From: Aphidius gifuensis
Taxonomy: Eukaryota; Arthropoda; Insecta; Hymenoptera; Braconidae
DNA: 64,000 bases
Assembly: GCF_014905175.1 (NCBI RefSeq)
Contig: NC_057789.1
Location: forward strand, 25,044,555-25,108,554
Direction: 5' to 3'
The notes beneath the pieces are model-generated. The model was given only the letters and a program-made list of their open reading frames with translations, was not told the origin of the DNA and ran no database searches. Position 1 is the stretch's first letter. The number at the start of each line of letters is the position of its first letter. Below are positions 10,598 through 25,600 of this stretch, one piece after another. Made by a program: the position numbers and the translations under genes.

Positions 10598-12063
10598 TTT
10601 TAATTTATTTATTTAAATTAATAACTTAAATGTAATTTTAATTTTACAATTAGATACACGTGGTAGTTGTTGTTAATTTGTTATTCAATTGTGAACTATA
10701 ACCTCAAAACATAAACAGGCAATCATGGAGACAAGAAGACTAGAGAGAGAGAGAGAAGTGCAACCTGCTTTAGTTGTTTTAAAAAATGCCAGATGACACT
10801 GGCTATTCCGTTATCAACTGGATCAACAACACCACAACAATTTTTGTGTATGTTTATTTTTATTTTTTAATCAATATGTCCTTCCCTTCGTACTGGCTGA
10901 CTGACTGTAAATTGTAATAAACATTTCACTCCATTTATGACTCATTTTTATTGTAAAATGATTCATCAATCACTCCACAATATTGCCTGATCATAAAAAT
11001 ACAAAATTTAATTTACTTTCAATGCTTCTTATATTTCATACATGGTCTTGATAATTTCCGGTCTGTTTATTATTTAATAAATAATAATAAAAATTATTTA
11101 TTGATCTGGAACTCCTGCAAGGCACCACAACTTGCAAGGAATAATATTACATGCTAGCTGCCTTCCACTGCCTTCAAAGTTTGATAAATAATTTTTTTTT
11201 TAATGCAGGCAAATGCAGGCATGTTGTTTGGGTGCACCTTGAAGATTATTTTTACTCTCCCTTTTGATAAAAATTAAATTCCTGGAAAATAATGTCAATA
11301 AATAATTAAATACATGACTCAAAAAAAAAAAAAAGTTATAGGGTTGTTTGTACAATTTAATGACAACAAAATAATTATTTATTTTTTTTTTTGATACATC
11401 AAACACGACATGTAGCATGTTGTCATAAATAAAAATAAAAAATTATTGATTAATATGATGATTCATCGTCAACACACACAAAATCTTATCATGTAATTTT
11501 CCATATAAGGTAAAAGAAACGATAAAAAAAAAATAAAATCCACATCACAACTTTCAATTTGATGAAGGAAAAAAAAATGATATCCCTAAATGGATCCCTT
11601 GATAAATCATCTCAAAATTTCGCCATCGAAAAAGCCCAATAGAAACCCTCAAAACGATTCAAACTATTTTAATAATCATGGTCAATTTTAAGCAATTAAT
11701 TATCATTAATTTTTATTCATATAAATATAAAAAATTTAAATAAATAAATAATGGAACTATTTTTTAATAACAAGCATAAAAGGCGTAGGAATTGGTAAAA
11801 GGCGTTGATGGGTACTGCGGTCATGAATTGACCAATCAAATGTCTCAATTTGGAAAAATTATTCCACCTCGGCAACCATGGGCGCAGTCGCGAACCGAGG
11901 GTATATAAACAAGTGATACACAAATGGCGGATTAGTCGCAAGATTAACACAACTTTAGTTGTTTGTAGAAGTTTCATTGCCAACTTCCGCCAACTATCCA
12001 ATTTGTGATAAATCTTCATTTGTTTTTTTACGTGAAAATTTAAAAAAAAACAACTAAATCAAA
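10598..12063. promoter_or_regulatory. intergenic region between DDX56 and alpha-tubulin, with tubulin TATA box
   Basis: No coding sequence is seen. At 11901-11910 a gtatataaac element lies about 160 bases before the tubulin ATG in a GC-richer stretch (about 11800-11990). It fits a TATA box for the plus-strand tubulin gene, with transcription starting near 11930. A short GA run sits near 10740. The remainder is AT-rich. Confidence 0.6.
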
Positions 12064-13654
12064 ATGGTAAGTTAATTAATCCTAATTACTAAACGAAAAA
12101 CAATATTAATTAATTTATTTTTAATAAATTTTGTTGGTCATTTTTTGATGACGCCATTTTGTAACGGTATTTTTTTGTTGCCGGCCGGCACACCCATCAA
12201 GTGACTCATCTCAATCAATCATCCCACTTATTATTTTTCATAAAATGATTAATTTATTAAATGATTATTGATTAATTGATTTTTTTTTTTTATTTAAATT
12301 ATAGCGTGAATGTATCTCAATCCATGTTGGACAAGCTGGAGTCCAAATTGGTAATGCCTGCTGGGAATTGTACTGTTTGGAGCATGGTATTCAACCAGAT
12401 GGTCAAATGCCATCAGATAAAACCATTGGTGGTGGTGATGACAGTTTCAATACCTTCTTCAGTGAAACTGGTGCTGGTAAACATGTACCAAGAGCTGTAT
12501 TCATTGATTTGGAACCAACTGTTGTTGATGAAGTTAGAACTGGTACATATCGTCAATTATTTCATCCAGAACAATTGATAACTGGCAAAGAAGATGCAGC
12601 AAATAATTATGCTCGTGGTCATTATACTATTGGCAAAGAAATTGTTGATTTAGTATTGGACAGAATTCGTAAACTTGCTGATCAATGTACTGGTCTTCAA
12701 GGTTTTTTGATTTTCCATTCATTTGGTGGTGGTACTGGTTCTGGTTTTACATCATTACTCATGGAACGTCTTTCTGTTGATTATGGTAAAAAATCAAAAC
12801 TTGAATTTGCTATTTATCCAGCACCACAAGTATCAACAGCTGTTGTTGAACCATATAATTCAATTTTAACAACACACACAACACTTGAACATTCTGATTG
12901 TGCATTTATGGTTGACAACGAGGCAATCTATGATATTTGTCGTAGAAATTTGGATATTGAACGTCCAACATACACAAATTTGAACAGATTAATTGGTCAA
13001 ATTGTATCATCAATAACAGCATCATTACGTTTTGATGGTGCACTTAATGTTGATTTAACTGAATTCCAAACAAATTTGGTACCATATCCACGTATTCATT
13101 TTCCATTGGTAACATATGCACCAGTTATATCAGCTGAAAAAGCATATCATGAACAATTGTCTGTTGCTGAAATAACAAATGCATGCTTTGAACCAGCAAA
13201 TCAAATGGTCAAGTGTGATCCACGTCATGGTAAATATATGGCATGTTGTATGCTTTATCGTGGTGATGTTGTACCAAAAGATGTCAATGCAGCAATTGCA
13301 ACAATCAAGACTAAACGTACAATTCAATTTGTTGATTGGTGTCCAACTGGTTTCAAGGTTGGTATCAATTATCAACCACCAACAGTTGTACCAGGTGGTG
13401 ATCTTGCTAAAGTACAACGTGCTGTTTGTATGTTGTCAAATACAACAGCTATTGCTGAAGCATGGGCACGTCTTGATCATAAATTTGATCTTATGTATGC
13501 TAAACGTGCTTTTGTTCATTGGTACGTTGGTGAAGGTATGGAAGAAGGTGAATTCTCCGAGGCACGTGAAGATCTTGCTGCTCTTGAAAAAGACTACGAA
13601 GAAGTTGGCATGGATTCAGTTGAAGGTGAAGGAGAAGGTGCTGAAGAATATTAA
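12064..13654 (+). CDS. alpha-tubulin
   Basis: Structural subunit of microtubules, pairing with beta-tubulin. Exon 1 contributes only the initiator ATG (12064-12066), followed by an intron to 12304. Exon 2 (12305-13654) encodes the remaining 449 residues, giving the standard 450. This single-codon first exon is typical of insect alpha-tubulin genes. Visible features are RECISIHVGQAGVQIGNACW at the N-terminus, the GTP-binding loop GGGTGSG, MSDKTIGGGDD-type loop at residues 39-47, and the carboxy tail EGEGEGAEEY with a terminal tyrosine subject to detyrosination. The K40-equivalent lysine (SDKTIGGGD) is present. Upstream is a TATA box near 11901. Third positions are strongly A/T-biased like neighbours. 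Intact, ubiquitous-type isotype likely. Confidence 0.97.
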
Positions 13655-15784
13655 ATTGAATTATTTAATTCAAAAAGAAAATTAAAAAAAAAAAAATAAA
13701 TTTGTCTTCATTCAATTCCAGAATCTCTCTTTTTTTTTTATGATGATTATTCAAAATTCAATTTAAATAAATACATGGTTTTAAAATGAAATTGTTTATG
13801 TTGAATTTATTTATTTATTGTTAAATTTTATTTTTTTAAATTTCAGTACAATTTGTTTTTTTTTTTTTCGCTAATTATTATTCGTTTTTTTTGAACATCA
13901 TTTGGAGAAAATTTCATCAAGGACTTTATGGCAAAATGCCAAATACTGCATTGAAATTAATTATTCATTTATTCATTGTTTTAATTGATTTTATTTATTG
14001 TTTTTTTTTAAAATAATTATGAGTTTCTTTGTCCTATTTTTTTTTAGTGTAAGCGTTACAATATTATTTTGAATATTTTTTTTGTTGTATTTTTTAAGGT
14101 CGAGTTGATTTATCAATTAAATTTATTATTAATTAATAATTATACATTCTACAAAGCAAGGATTTTTTTTTTAGTTATTTCATTTATTATTTTCAATACT
14201 TTGTACAAAGAAAAAATGGGATTTTTAGTTGAAAAAAAATTAGAAAATAAAAGAAATTTATTACAGTAAAAAAAAAAAATATTTTAATGTTTAACTAAAA
14301 AAAAAAAAAGACGAATTTGTAATTCGACTGCACATCAGTATTTTAATTATTAAAAAAAAAAATAATATCTTTCAAATTTACGTGATAAAAGATAATACAA
14401 TTTCGAAAATTTTAAAAAATTAATTTCGAAATTTAAAAAATTAATTTCGAAATTAAAAAAAGTAATTTCGAAAAATAAAAATCAATTTGATAATTAAAAA
14501 TTAATTTGACATTATTTTAATGATCCTTATAAAGTCATCACTTTGCTAGCAATACACACCAAGGATGTAACAAAAAAAATATATTTTTTTAAATATTTTT
14601 TATAATAATTATATGTGTTTATAATTTATACTCATAAAGTCCATCATAACTCACAAAGCAACATGCACAATATTTTTTATCTTCATTCTACAAATTGCAA
14701 ATGACTTTTATGCACGTACTAAAAAGCTAGGCCATTTCGCCAATAATTTTAAGAGACAAATTTATTATTAAAAACTTTTTTTTTTATCTTCATTTATATG
14801 AGTTTATGAATGATGAATTTTCGTGGAAAAATTTTTTATAATTAATATATTATATATAGTTATTATTTAATTTTAAAATCACCTTAATGTTTCTTTTATT
14901 TATTTTTTTTTTTTTTATTAATTATTATTATTTTTCACTTGACATTTTATTTGGATTTATTTTTATAATCATTTAGAGCAATATTGATTTTATCTTTATT
15001 TTTTTTTTACGATGCACACAATTATTTTCAAGCTCCATTCATTTTTTTTTTTATTTTTTACAACAATGAAAAAAATATTTAAACAGTTAAAAATATAAGA
15101 AAATAAAAAATACAACAAAAAAAAAAAAAAATCATTTTCAAAAAAATTATTATTGTAAAAATTTATCGACATAAATTTTTAATTTTTTCATGATATTTAA
15201 AAATTAATAATTATTATTTAAAAATTATTTCTCAAAATTGATTTTGTATATTATTAAAAAAATTGAAATTAAAAAAAAAAAAAAAAAATATATTTTTAAT
15301 TCGCGTGACGACAGACATGATTTTGTCGTGAATTAGCTGTAAAATTTTTATATATAATAATATATTTTTCGTCGTTATTTTTTTAAATACATTACGCAAT
15401 GCTTAACTAATTAAAAACGTAAAAACATTAACAATACAATATAGTTTCGTGTCGTAGACGTTAATGTGATGGCAGTCTTGAGTCCTGGAAAGAGTTGCTG
15501 GTGTTTTTTTTTTATATTAATTTTTTTCGCTTGTCGTTTACATGGATTGAAATCTCCGTCGTCGTTTTTTATATTTTTAATTTGTTTTTTAAATTCTTTC
15601 CTTGCTCATGTGGACTTCGATCTTGGGTCTAACTTGATTTTAACTTATTATTATTCTCTGATAGTTTCTAAAACAAAAAGAAAAAGAAGAGACAAATAAA
15701 TTAGTACAAGTGTTTTTTAATTTTTGGATTGTTTTAAATTGTTTTTTAATAGTAGAAATGATAATTACCCTAGGATAGGATTAT
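13655..15784. other. noncoding region: tubulin 3' UTR/downstream and hts 3' UTR
   Basis: Extremely AT-rich with many A and T homopolymers. aataaa-type polyadenylation signals occur soon after the tubulin stop (about 13695 and 13765). The right part probably holds the 3' UTR of the minus-strand adducin tail. No gene is supported here. Confidence 0.6.
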
Positions 15785-16646
15785 CTACGCTTCAATTGGC
15801 TTCTTTTTTTCCTTTTTTTTCTTGAGGAATGATGGTGTTCTCAGGCCTTTCTTCTTTTTCTTTTCCTTTTTAGGTGACTCCTCACTGACGCTTACATCCT
15901 GTGACATTGAACCCTTCGAGTAAAAGTACCAAAAAAAACAAACAAACAAATAGGTAAACACAAAATGAATCATGCACATGCGATGATTATTGGTAATTAA
16001 AATTAAATGGCTATCATGTTTATAAATAATTAATTAACATGATGATCATCAGATTAAAATTAAACAACTACATGAACAAAGTAATCTTGTCAATGATTTT
16101 CCTGGACAGTGTTATTCACAATTATCAATAAAAAAAAATAATCATCAACATAAATTTATAAATAAAATAAATATAAAATAAAATTTTAAATATTGTTGAT
16201 AAAATTTTAAGGCAATATTGATAAATAACATTAATTAATTGTAAAAATTCATGAAACTCTTCTCAACAAAAATAAATCAATTTGAATTATCAAAAAATTA
16301 AAAATAAATAAAAATAATTAAAATAGTATTTAATAAAATTTTAAAATCCATAAATATTATTATTTATAAATAATTAAAATTAATAATATTAAATATTTAT
16401 TAATAACAAATTTATAAATTAATAAAAACAAATATTTTTAATTTTTAAAATTTATTTTACAATTTATTTAAATACCATTTTAATATTTATATCATGATAA
16501 CTAATTTCAAAACTTGATCAAGATAAACATCAATTTATTAATTAAATTATAAATTAATTAAAAATAATTAATACTGACCTCTTTACTGCTATGAGAAAAT
16601 GTGCTGTGATGAGCATCTGAATGATCTCCATTAACCGTGTTTTCTC
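15785..16646 (-). CDS. hts: hts alternative 3' end: MARCKS-like C-terminal tail exons
   Basis: Two exons, 16579-16646 (GENTVNGDHSDAHHSTFSHSSKE) and 15785-15898 (DVSVSEESPKKEKKKKKGL, then RTPSFLKKKKEKKK). They form the basic adducin tail with the MARCKS-related domain, which binds calmodulin, spectrin-actin and membrane lipids; its RTPSFLKKKK serine is the conserved PKC/PKA site of the family. The acceptor at 16647 follows the same phase-1 donor as the giant exon, so the two ends are mutually exclusive alternatives. Confidence 0.9.
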
Positions 16647-19600
16647 CTGTAACATAAATACCGAATAAGAATACATTTTTTAATATAAAAAAAAAAAATA
16701 AATCATAATTTTAATTTGTTAAATACTTTTGTTAATTAATATTATTAATGTTAGTTTATTTATTTATGATGTGTACCAATAAAAATGAGTTTCTTTCTTA
16801 CCTCAATGTTTAATATTAGCTTGCAATTATTAAATGAAAATTCGTGCATAAATATTAAACAATAAAAAAAAAATAAATAAACAATAATCTATAATAAAAT
16901 AATAAACCAAAACAATATTACAGAACGAAAGATTTTTTAATATTTATTCTTCCAATTCTCCATTTTGTTTTTTTTAATTTTTATAAAGATTTTTTTATCG
17001 TTTTTTTTTTTTTTTGTTATAAAAAAAAAGAATGAACATTAGTAAATGTGCAATTAAATTGCGTTATACATTGTGAAAAATTATGCTTAATGAGGAAAAA
17101 AAAAAAAAAAACTAATAATATCGATAAACATACATATTCAATTTGATATAACAATCAACTGACAAACCTGTGTCAATTTTTAACATTTTTTTTTTTTCAT
17201 TTGAATAATAAGTATTATCGAAATATTATCGTGCAAAAAATACTTGACAAATTACAAGTATAAATATTAATAATAATAATGAAACTTAAAGTTAATAAAG
17301 CAAGTTAATGAAAATGATTTTAATTTTTCAATGTCCTGCAATTGAAACATTTCAATTAAAACCATAAAAATCTCATCCACCAAAATGATAAATTAAATTT
17401 AAAATGAAAAATTGAGATAAATATAGTTGTCGTTTAATTAAATAGCATTTTAATGCTACAAATAATTTCATCTAAATCAAATGACTCGTCAAATGATGTT
17501 GAACAAGTGCTCATGTTATCAGTAAAACTACAAGTACTGACAATACGATAGAGCGATGTATCTTCATACTTTGGAATGTCAATTTTAATTAATGAATTAT
17601 CATATGATAATTTAATATCTTCTTCACTTTTAACAATACTTTCAATACGTATAAATTCTTGTGTATCAAGTGACAATATCATAGTACAAGATGAACATAT
17701 AATTGGCTGATCATCGTCATCATCAACAACAACATTGTTTATCAAATTTTCATTTGAATCATCAACAGTGTTTTCAGTCAGTAATTTTTTACAATTACTA
17801 CATTTTTTTATCGAGTTATTAATATTATTTAAAGCATCACAAGCATCATCAAAATTTAATGTATATTTTTTATCTTTAAGTGCTGATAATTTTTCTAAAC
17901 TATCATATGATGATTGATCATCATCACTTTCTGATTTTAATGATTGTACTGTTTGTGTTCCAGTATTTGTTGTTTGACATGATGCATAACATCCATCTGG
18001 ACTAAGTGTATTAGCAACACTATCATTACCAGTTTCAAAATACATTGTTGTATCATCATTGCATGATAAAAATTCACTTGTTGAATTAATTCTAACATCT
18101 TCAATATCATCATTTGATGATTCATTTGTTGTTCCTTCATCTGCTTCAATTATTGGCTCTAATGAATGATCAATATTTTCAGTATCTTCCATTGATTCAT
18201 CAGCAACATCTTCATTCATTTCAGGTATTGGCTCCAGTGAATCTTTTCTCTCAATAAGCTCATATAAAATATCATTAGAATCATCTTGTTGTACTTGTTT
18301 TTTAAAACTTTTATCATCAAAATTTTTACTATTAAGATCATCAATTGATATTGTTCTTTCAAGTGTTACATCATCATCAATTTTTTCGTAATTAATAAAA
18401 CTTGGTATACCTTCATTTGAACGTATTTTATTCCAATTACATTCTCTTTCATTTTCATTTAAATCCCAAAGTGTTATTAATTTATCTTCTTTAACACTAC
18501 TTATTGATGTTTCCATTGAATCTTGATCATCATATAATTCAACTGTATTATCATTATTGTTATCATCAATTTGATTATTTGTTGTTTCATATTGTATCAT
18601 ACAAAATGTCTTAAATGTTGAGTTAATTTTTTCATTACTATTATCAGATTTAGTATCAGTATCACCAGATGATATTTGTTCATTTGTTGTTTCATTATCT
18701 AATGAATCTTCAATAGCTATTACTGATTTTTCAACAGATAAATTAATTTCAATTGATGATGATATTTCTTCCATACTTCTTTCTGTATTATTTGATTCAT
18801 TTGAATTATTATTTTCTTCACTTGGTAAATTTTGACATAAACTATTGTCATTTGAACAATTATCACCATCAATAATTTTTTTAAAACGATTTATAAATTG
18901 TTTAACACTTTCAGAACATGTTTCTAAATTTGTATCAGTTGGAGTGCTTAAATTACCTTCAATAACTGATACATCAAGTATATTTATGTCTGATGTATTT
19001 GCAATGATTTTCATTTGATTTGTATAATGTTTAAATTTATCATTGTCATTTTTAAAATTTTCAATTATTTCAACTTCATTACAAGATGATACAATTGTTT
19101 CTAAATTTTCTCTCATTGCATTTTCATTTGTAGCATCATCAACTATTAATTTAACTTCATTTATAAAATCATCTGGACTTGTTGCAAGACCAGAATCTTG
19201 TTCTTGAATTTCTTCATTATCAATTGATAAATTCTCTTCATCTTTATCAAATAAATTATTTAAATTATTATTATTTTCATTTGTTGATAGCTCTTTTAAT
19301 TCGGCATTTGTATTTTCTTTCATTTTTTTTAAATCAATACTTTCCATTGACGTTAATATTTTGGTATTAATAATGTCATTTTTATCAATAATATGATGAA
19401 TAATTTCTTCAACAATAATAACATCTGTATCATCATCAATATCAAAAGTTTTATTATTAAAATTTTCATCATCAACTGTTGAATTATTTTCAACAACAAT
19501 TGTTTCAACACTATTTATATTTAATGACTCAATATTATTAACTATTGACTGAACAATTGATTCAGCTTTAACAATTTTTTCACGTTCATCAATACCAGCA

Positions 19601-22600
19601 ATAATTTCATTTGCTGAATTAACAATGTCATTGTGAAATACATGATCATTTGATTGTTGAATTTCTAAAAATGTTGCATGAGGAAGCTCAAGAAGATCTG
19701 ATCCAAATAAAGAACAACCACCAGTTGAACATCTATCATTTTCAATTGAATCTGTTGGTGATATTGGCTCATTTTTATACTCAATATTATTGTTATTTGA
19801 TAAATTAATATCAATATTAATATCTCCTGATTCATTTGTCGTATTTGATTGTATTGAATTATCAAATAAATCAATTGTTTTATTTAAATTAATAACATCA
19901 TTTGTTGAATTATCATTACTTTTTATAATATCATCCCAAAGATAATCTGAATAATCATTATCAATATTTTCATTACTAAAATTATGATTATTTGATATAC
20001 TTGTTATAAGACAACCAGAACAATTTTCACGACCACAATTAAAATGTTCTTTTGTTAAATTATTATCATCAATATTATCATAATCAATATCATCATCATC
20101 ATTTGCTGTTGGTGTTAAACTATAAATTAAACTCATTTGATTTGAATCAAGATAATATTTGCTTGAATTATTTGTTTCACGTAATTTATTTGAAAATATT
20201 ACTTTTGATGGTGTTAAATTTTCATTCATACTATTTATAACTTCACTAACACTATCTTCACGATTATAAATTTGTTGTATTGGTGATGAAAATCTCCAGT
20301 ATTGATTATCTGGTATTTCAGCTGGAAAACTTTTTTCCATTTTATCAAATGAATCATCAAGCCAATTAATATTATCAAAACTGCTATTAATTTCTTCAGT
20401 TATTTCTGTTTTTATATCTGTTATTAATTCATTTTCATTTTCTTCTTTAACATCAACCTCCTCATCATTAATTTCAGTTTTAATATCAACTATTAATTCT
20501 TCTTGTTCATCAACAACTGAATTCTCTTCAATTTTAATTGTTTTCATCATCAATTGATCATTATTTTCATTAGAAATTGATATATTTTCTTCTTTTTCAT
20601 CAACAATTGAATCCTCTTCAATTTTAATTGTTTTCATCATCAATTGATCATTATTTTCATTAGAAATTGATGAATTTTTTTCTGGTGAATCATTCATTAC
20701 AACAACTGTGTCATTCAAACAATCATCATCATGTTTATCATCATGTATTTTTGATAATTTATTATTAATATTTTCAATATTTTCTTTAACTGTTATCATG
20801 TCAGATGAATGAGTCATTGTATGATCAGATGAACTTGATATTTTTAATTCATCATTATTTGTATCAATGACAAATGTATCATCTGGAGTTTGTGGTAACA
20901 TTTTAAAATCAGAAAAATCATCATCACTTGATGTATTATCATATATTTTTGTTTTTTTATAACTCGATGTGTTTATAAATGCTTCAACAAGTCTTGGACT
21001 TTCTAGCTCTTCATTACTTTCAATAATTGGCTCAATTAATCTTTGAATTTTTGACTGATGATCATTAACTGGACTTTGATGATTATCACCAAGTCCATAT
21101 GTTCTTTTTCTTATTGTATTATTTTTAATATCATCAGCATTATTATTTGTTGAAAAACGATCAACAATACTTTTAACAAATCCTTTACAAATTTTTATCC
21201 TATCATTTTTATAATCTAATTTTTTATCTTTAATTAAATTATTAGCATTATTATTTGATGTTGTAGGTAAATTATTAATACGCTGTAAGACCGGTCTTTG
21301 ATAAAATTCACATAAAAATTTACGTTTAGCAATAACATATGGTTTTGGTTTTTTAAATATTGAATAATTAATTTTTTGTTTTTTAATACTATGAATATTA
21401 ACAATTTCTATTGTTTTAATATTAATAATTTTTGGTGCTGGATATTTTTTAATTGTGACACTTCTTGTCACCTCGAGTTTTCTTTCTTCTTCATTATTTG
21501 GAATCAACCACCAGTCATCAATCTTCATGTTAACATTGTCCATTGACGACATCTCGTTGTTGTAATAATCATCTGTAAAATTTAATTGTCCAAAAACTCC
21601 TAAATTGTTTATTTTTTTTATAATAAAACCGTAATTAATAATTGTTGATCGTTGTCACAAATCGCTCGCATCATTCATCGTCGGTATGTTGAATTAAAAA
21701 AAAAAACTTTTTTTTTTTTTTTGAAAATAATAAATAATGAAAATGATACAATGAAATATTTTTGCAGATTAATGAAATAAATATTAATGAGTTAACCAGG
21801 CTGGAAGGTGCGAGCGTTTGGTGATGCATTGATGAAAAAAATTATAATTTTTTTAAAATAATAAATAATAAATAATAACAAGCCATGCATAAATTATTTA
21901 AATTTACAAATAACATTATTACATGCAATTGGAAAAGGTATTTTTATCTCCCCATTGGTTGAAGCATATCACATGAATTTTTGCATTTCTTACCTCTTTG
22001 ATTTCTATCATTTCTTGGCTCAATTGCAGTTCGTCGCATTTCATTTAGGAATTGAGTTGTTGCTTCTCCTGAGAATAAAATTGAAACAACAAGAAGAAAA
22101 AACATGCTGAGACTTTGATTTACATAATAATTTATAAATTAAAAAATTAATAAGCAAAATAAAACAAAAAAAAATCAAAGAAAATAATAGAAAAAAATAA
22201 GGAAAAAAAATTTTTTTTTTATTTAATTTTGTTGTTTTCACATAAGGGTAAATATAAATTCCTTCATATGTGGTGGTAAAGTCTTACCTTTATTATTTGT
22301 TATTTGATTTTGTGAATTTTTTGATAATAATATTTGTGATTGCTGAACCTGGGGAGTTTCCTTTACAATCGTGCTCAATTTTTTCGTTGGCAGTATATTG
22401 TCATGCACTTGGCCCAAATCATGCACTATTGTTTCTAAATAAATTATTTTATCATGCAATAGTATTCTTAAATTTTAAAAGTAGAAAAGAAATCTTTTTT
22501 TTTTTTTTTTGTCAATAAAATTGTAAAATATTAATTTTCATATTTTATCATTGAAAAATAATCATGCAAATTAATTTTTCACATGCCTGTGTATTTTATA

Positions 22601-25600
22601 AAAATTAAAATTATCAATGTAAATATTATTTAAACAAAATATTATTATTATTTGCTTACCATCACTTAAGACAACTTCTGGTTGACTTGGAGCAGGTACT
22701 TTTTTTTTTTCTATCCGGAGTACCCGAGGTTCTAATAACGAAAATAAAAATATAAATTAATTAATCAAGTTATTTTTGTCCAATTTATGTTTGTGTTAAT
22801 TCAAAAAAAAAAATACAAACCATCTCTGCTTTCTTCTTCAGTTTCAGATGTAACAGATATTGGTGATTGAATTGGACTTTTGGCAGTGCTTGATTCATGT
22901 GTTGCTCGACTAATATTAAATGATGAAAGTGCTTCTGATTCAGATTGTGATTCATCATAAATATCACCTTTTTGTTTACGTTCAATATCTTTTTTATACT
23001 GATCAATATCTTGATCTGTAATAGCATCAAATGGATTTTTAGCATATGGAGTTTTATATACCATTGCATTATGTTGAAAACCACGTTGAATTATTCCTTT
23101 ACTTGCAGCACCAACTAAAACAACTGATTCACCAGCATTCACAACTGATGCATCCTGCTAATAAATAAAATCAACATTAAATTCAAAACAACATTCCCAA
23201 AAAAAAAAACACCAAAATTTAATAATATATTTTTTAAATTTACTTGTAGCTTTTTAGCTTCATCCCACGTGACACCTTCAAGTATATGTGATTGTGGTCC
23301 AGCAGATATTTTATCAGCTCTACGATAATCCTTGATCTAATATTAAAATAATATTAATAAATTAATTCAACATATTTATATATTAAAAATAAAAATAATA
23401 CTAACTTGTTGTTGAAGCTGCTTAAATTCTTTTGGATTGGTATTCTTCGGTACAAATTGTAATGCACCATCAATCTTGACTGGTGTACTGCTATGAGTCG
23501 GTGATCCATCAGACACCCACTGCAGACAAAACCAGTACTTGTTAAACGACCCATTCATAAACAATGAATTTATTTAATTATTTTTTTTTTCATTTAAAAA
23601 ATACATGAATGAATTTAAAAAGCACCTGGTACATAAGACCAGTTTAAAATGACTCTTTCATGTAATGTGTGCCTGTATCATGTTGCTGCTGTTGCTGCTT
23701 TTTTTTTTTTTTTTTTCATATAAATTATATTGAGAAAAAAAAAAAAAGAATATAACTATGATACATTTAATTATATTGATGGGTCGATAGATCTGGTTTT
23801 GTCAATGCAGTGGATGCATACCAAGGTCACCGATAATCAAATTAAACTGACCAACAGGCACACATTCATTCAAGAGTCATTGCTGATACATGATATACAA
23901 ATAATACAACTAAATATTAATCTACAAATGAATTATTAATTTATTTATTAACCTAAATAATTTTTATGATTATTATTTTTATTAATTTAATGGTAGAAAA
24001 AATAATATTAGTGAATTAATTTTTTGTTAGAGTGATATCCTTGAAGAGGAGTTAAAAATATTTGTGAAATTTAATTATTTATTTGATGTTCCCCATGCGA
24101 ACCAAAGGCAAAACCACGTTGAGAAATAAATATTTTTTTTGCATGAATTATAATTTATAGAAAAATAAATAAAAATGACTCAAATAAATCGTCATTACGA
24201 TTACCTCGTCTTGACCCTGATCCACCCACTATGTAAAAAAAAAAAATAAAACAAAAAAAAAAAACAGTATTAGAAAATTTAAAAAAGGGACAAATTTTAT
24301 TTTTATTATTTACGTTTTTAATTGGTAATTAATGTACTACTGAGACCGCAATTAATTTCACTTGCTCCACATTCACACGTGACATGCTCTAATTTTTAAA
24401 ATAATAAAAATTTGGATTTTTTTTTGGTTTAGATAATTGCTTTTGTCTTTATTTCAAAAAGCTACAGAAAAAAAAATAATGTATTTTTTTGACAGTACGT
24501 TGAGCTTTCACAAAGTTGCAAGCTGCTAATTGTCATTTAAATTAATAATTTTTTTTTTTTTTTTTATATTTATTTATATTGTATGTTATTTATTGTTGAT
24601 ATTTATAATTTATATTTTTCGCTGGTGGAAAATAATCAACAAGCTATATTCGCGTTTTTAAAAAATCACGATTTAAAAAAGCTAAATAAATTTTGAATAT
24701 TTGAGAATTATTTATTAATAATATATTATTTATAATTAATATTTGTGTTTTATATTATTGAAACAGTTAATCTGGCACTTGAAATAAATTTTTAAAATGG
24801 CATGAGTGTAAATAGCTCAAAGTGAGTATTATTTTTTTAAAAAATAAAAAGTTTAAAATAATTTTTGGAATGTATAAATGTTTTTTTTTATAGAATAAAT
24901 CTGGCTACTAAAAACACATGATTAAATATGAGAAAAATACGTAATTAAAAGCTGAGTATTTAACAATTACAAATATAAAATTATTTGAAATAAAAAAAAA
25001 ACGTGTGTAAATGGAATTTAAGAAATTATTTGTGAAAAAAAATTTATGAGACTTATTTCGTCTCATTTGAGTAGTAATTTTTTTTCTATATTAGATTATC
25101 TATCATTTTGCACATTTAAATTTTGATAATATATAAGTGCTAATAGTAAAAACACGTTGACATTTAAATTGATTATTATTAAATTTTCGTAACTTAAATA
25201 TTTATTTAAAAAAAAAAATTGATTTTTCTTTTTTTCTGTGTGTTTTCATGATAAAAAATCCAGTCAGTACAAATTGACTGTTGCATAATAATCTCATGAA
25301 ATTGATGAAGAATTTTATGAAAATTCTTTCGTTAAAATATTTGTAAAAATTTAATAAGTTTCGTTGAAAAATATAAATTGAAAAAAAATCATGACTAGCA
25401 ATTGTTATTGCAATTTTAAAAATAAATATACTGCTGGTCTCAGATTTAAAATAATTTTAAAAACCGCCTAATGTTTATAGAAAAAAAAAAAAAAAATTCT
25501 AGTACTGACTGTTAGCTTCGGAATGTGATGTTTCATTAAAAAAAAATTTTAAAAAAACATCAATGTTTAAACTGGGATAATATAATTACTCAGTTCTATT

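Noticed and set aside
12276..13685. Other-frame ORFs over alpha-tubulin (12276-12578, 13130-13417 minus, 13179-13685)
   Set aside because: They overlap the tubulin coding exon in wrong frames and have no family similarity.
17434..21552. A stand-alone single-exon gene starting at MSSMDNVNMK
   Set aside because: The frame is open upstream of this ATG to a good acceptor, in the phase of the adducin donor at 21994. It is better read as an hts exon.
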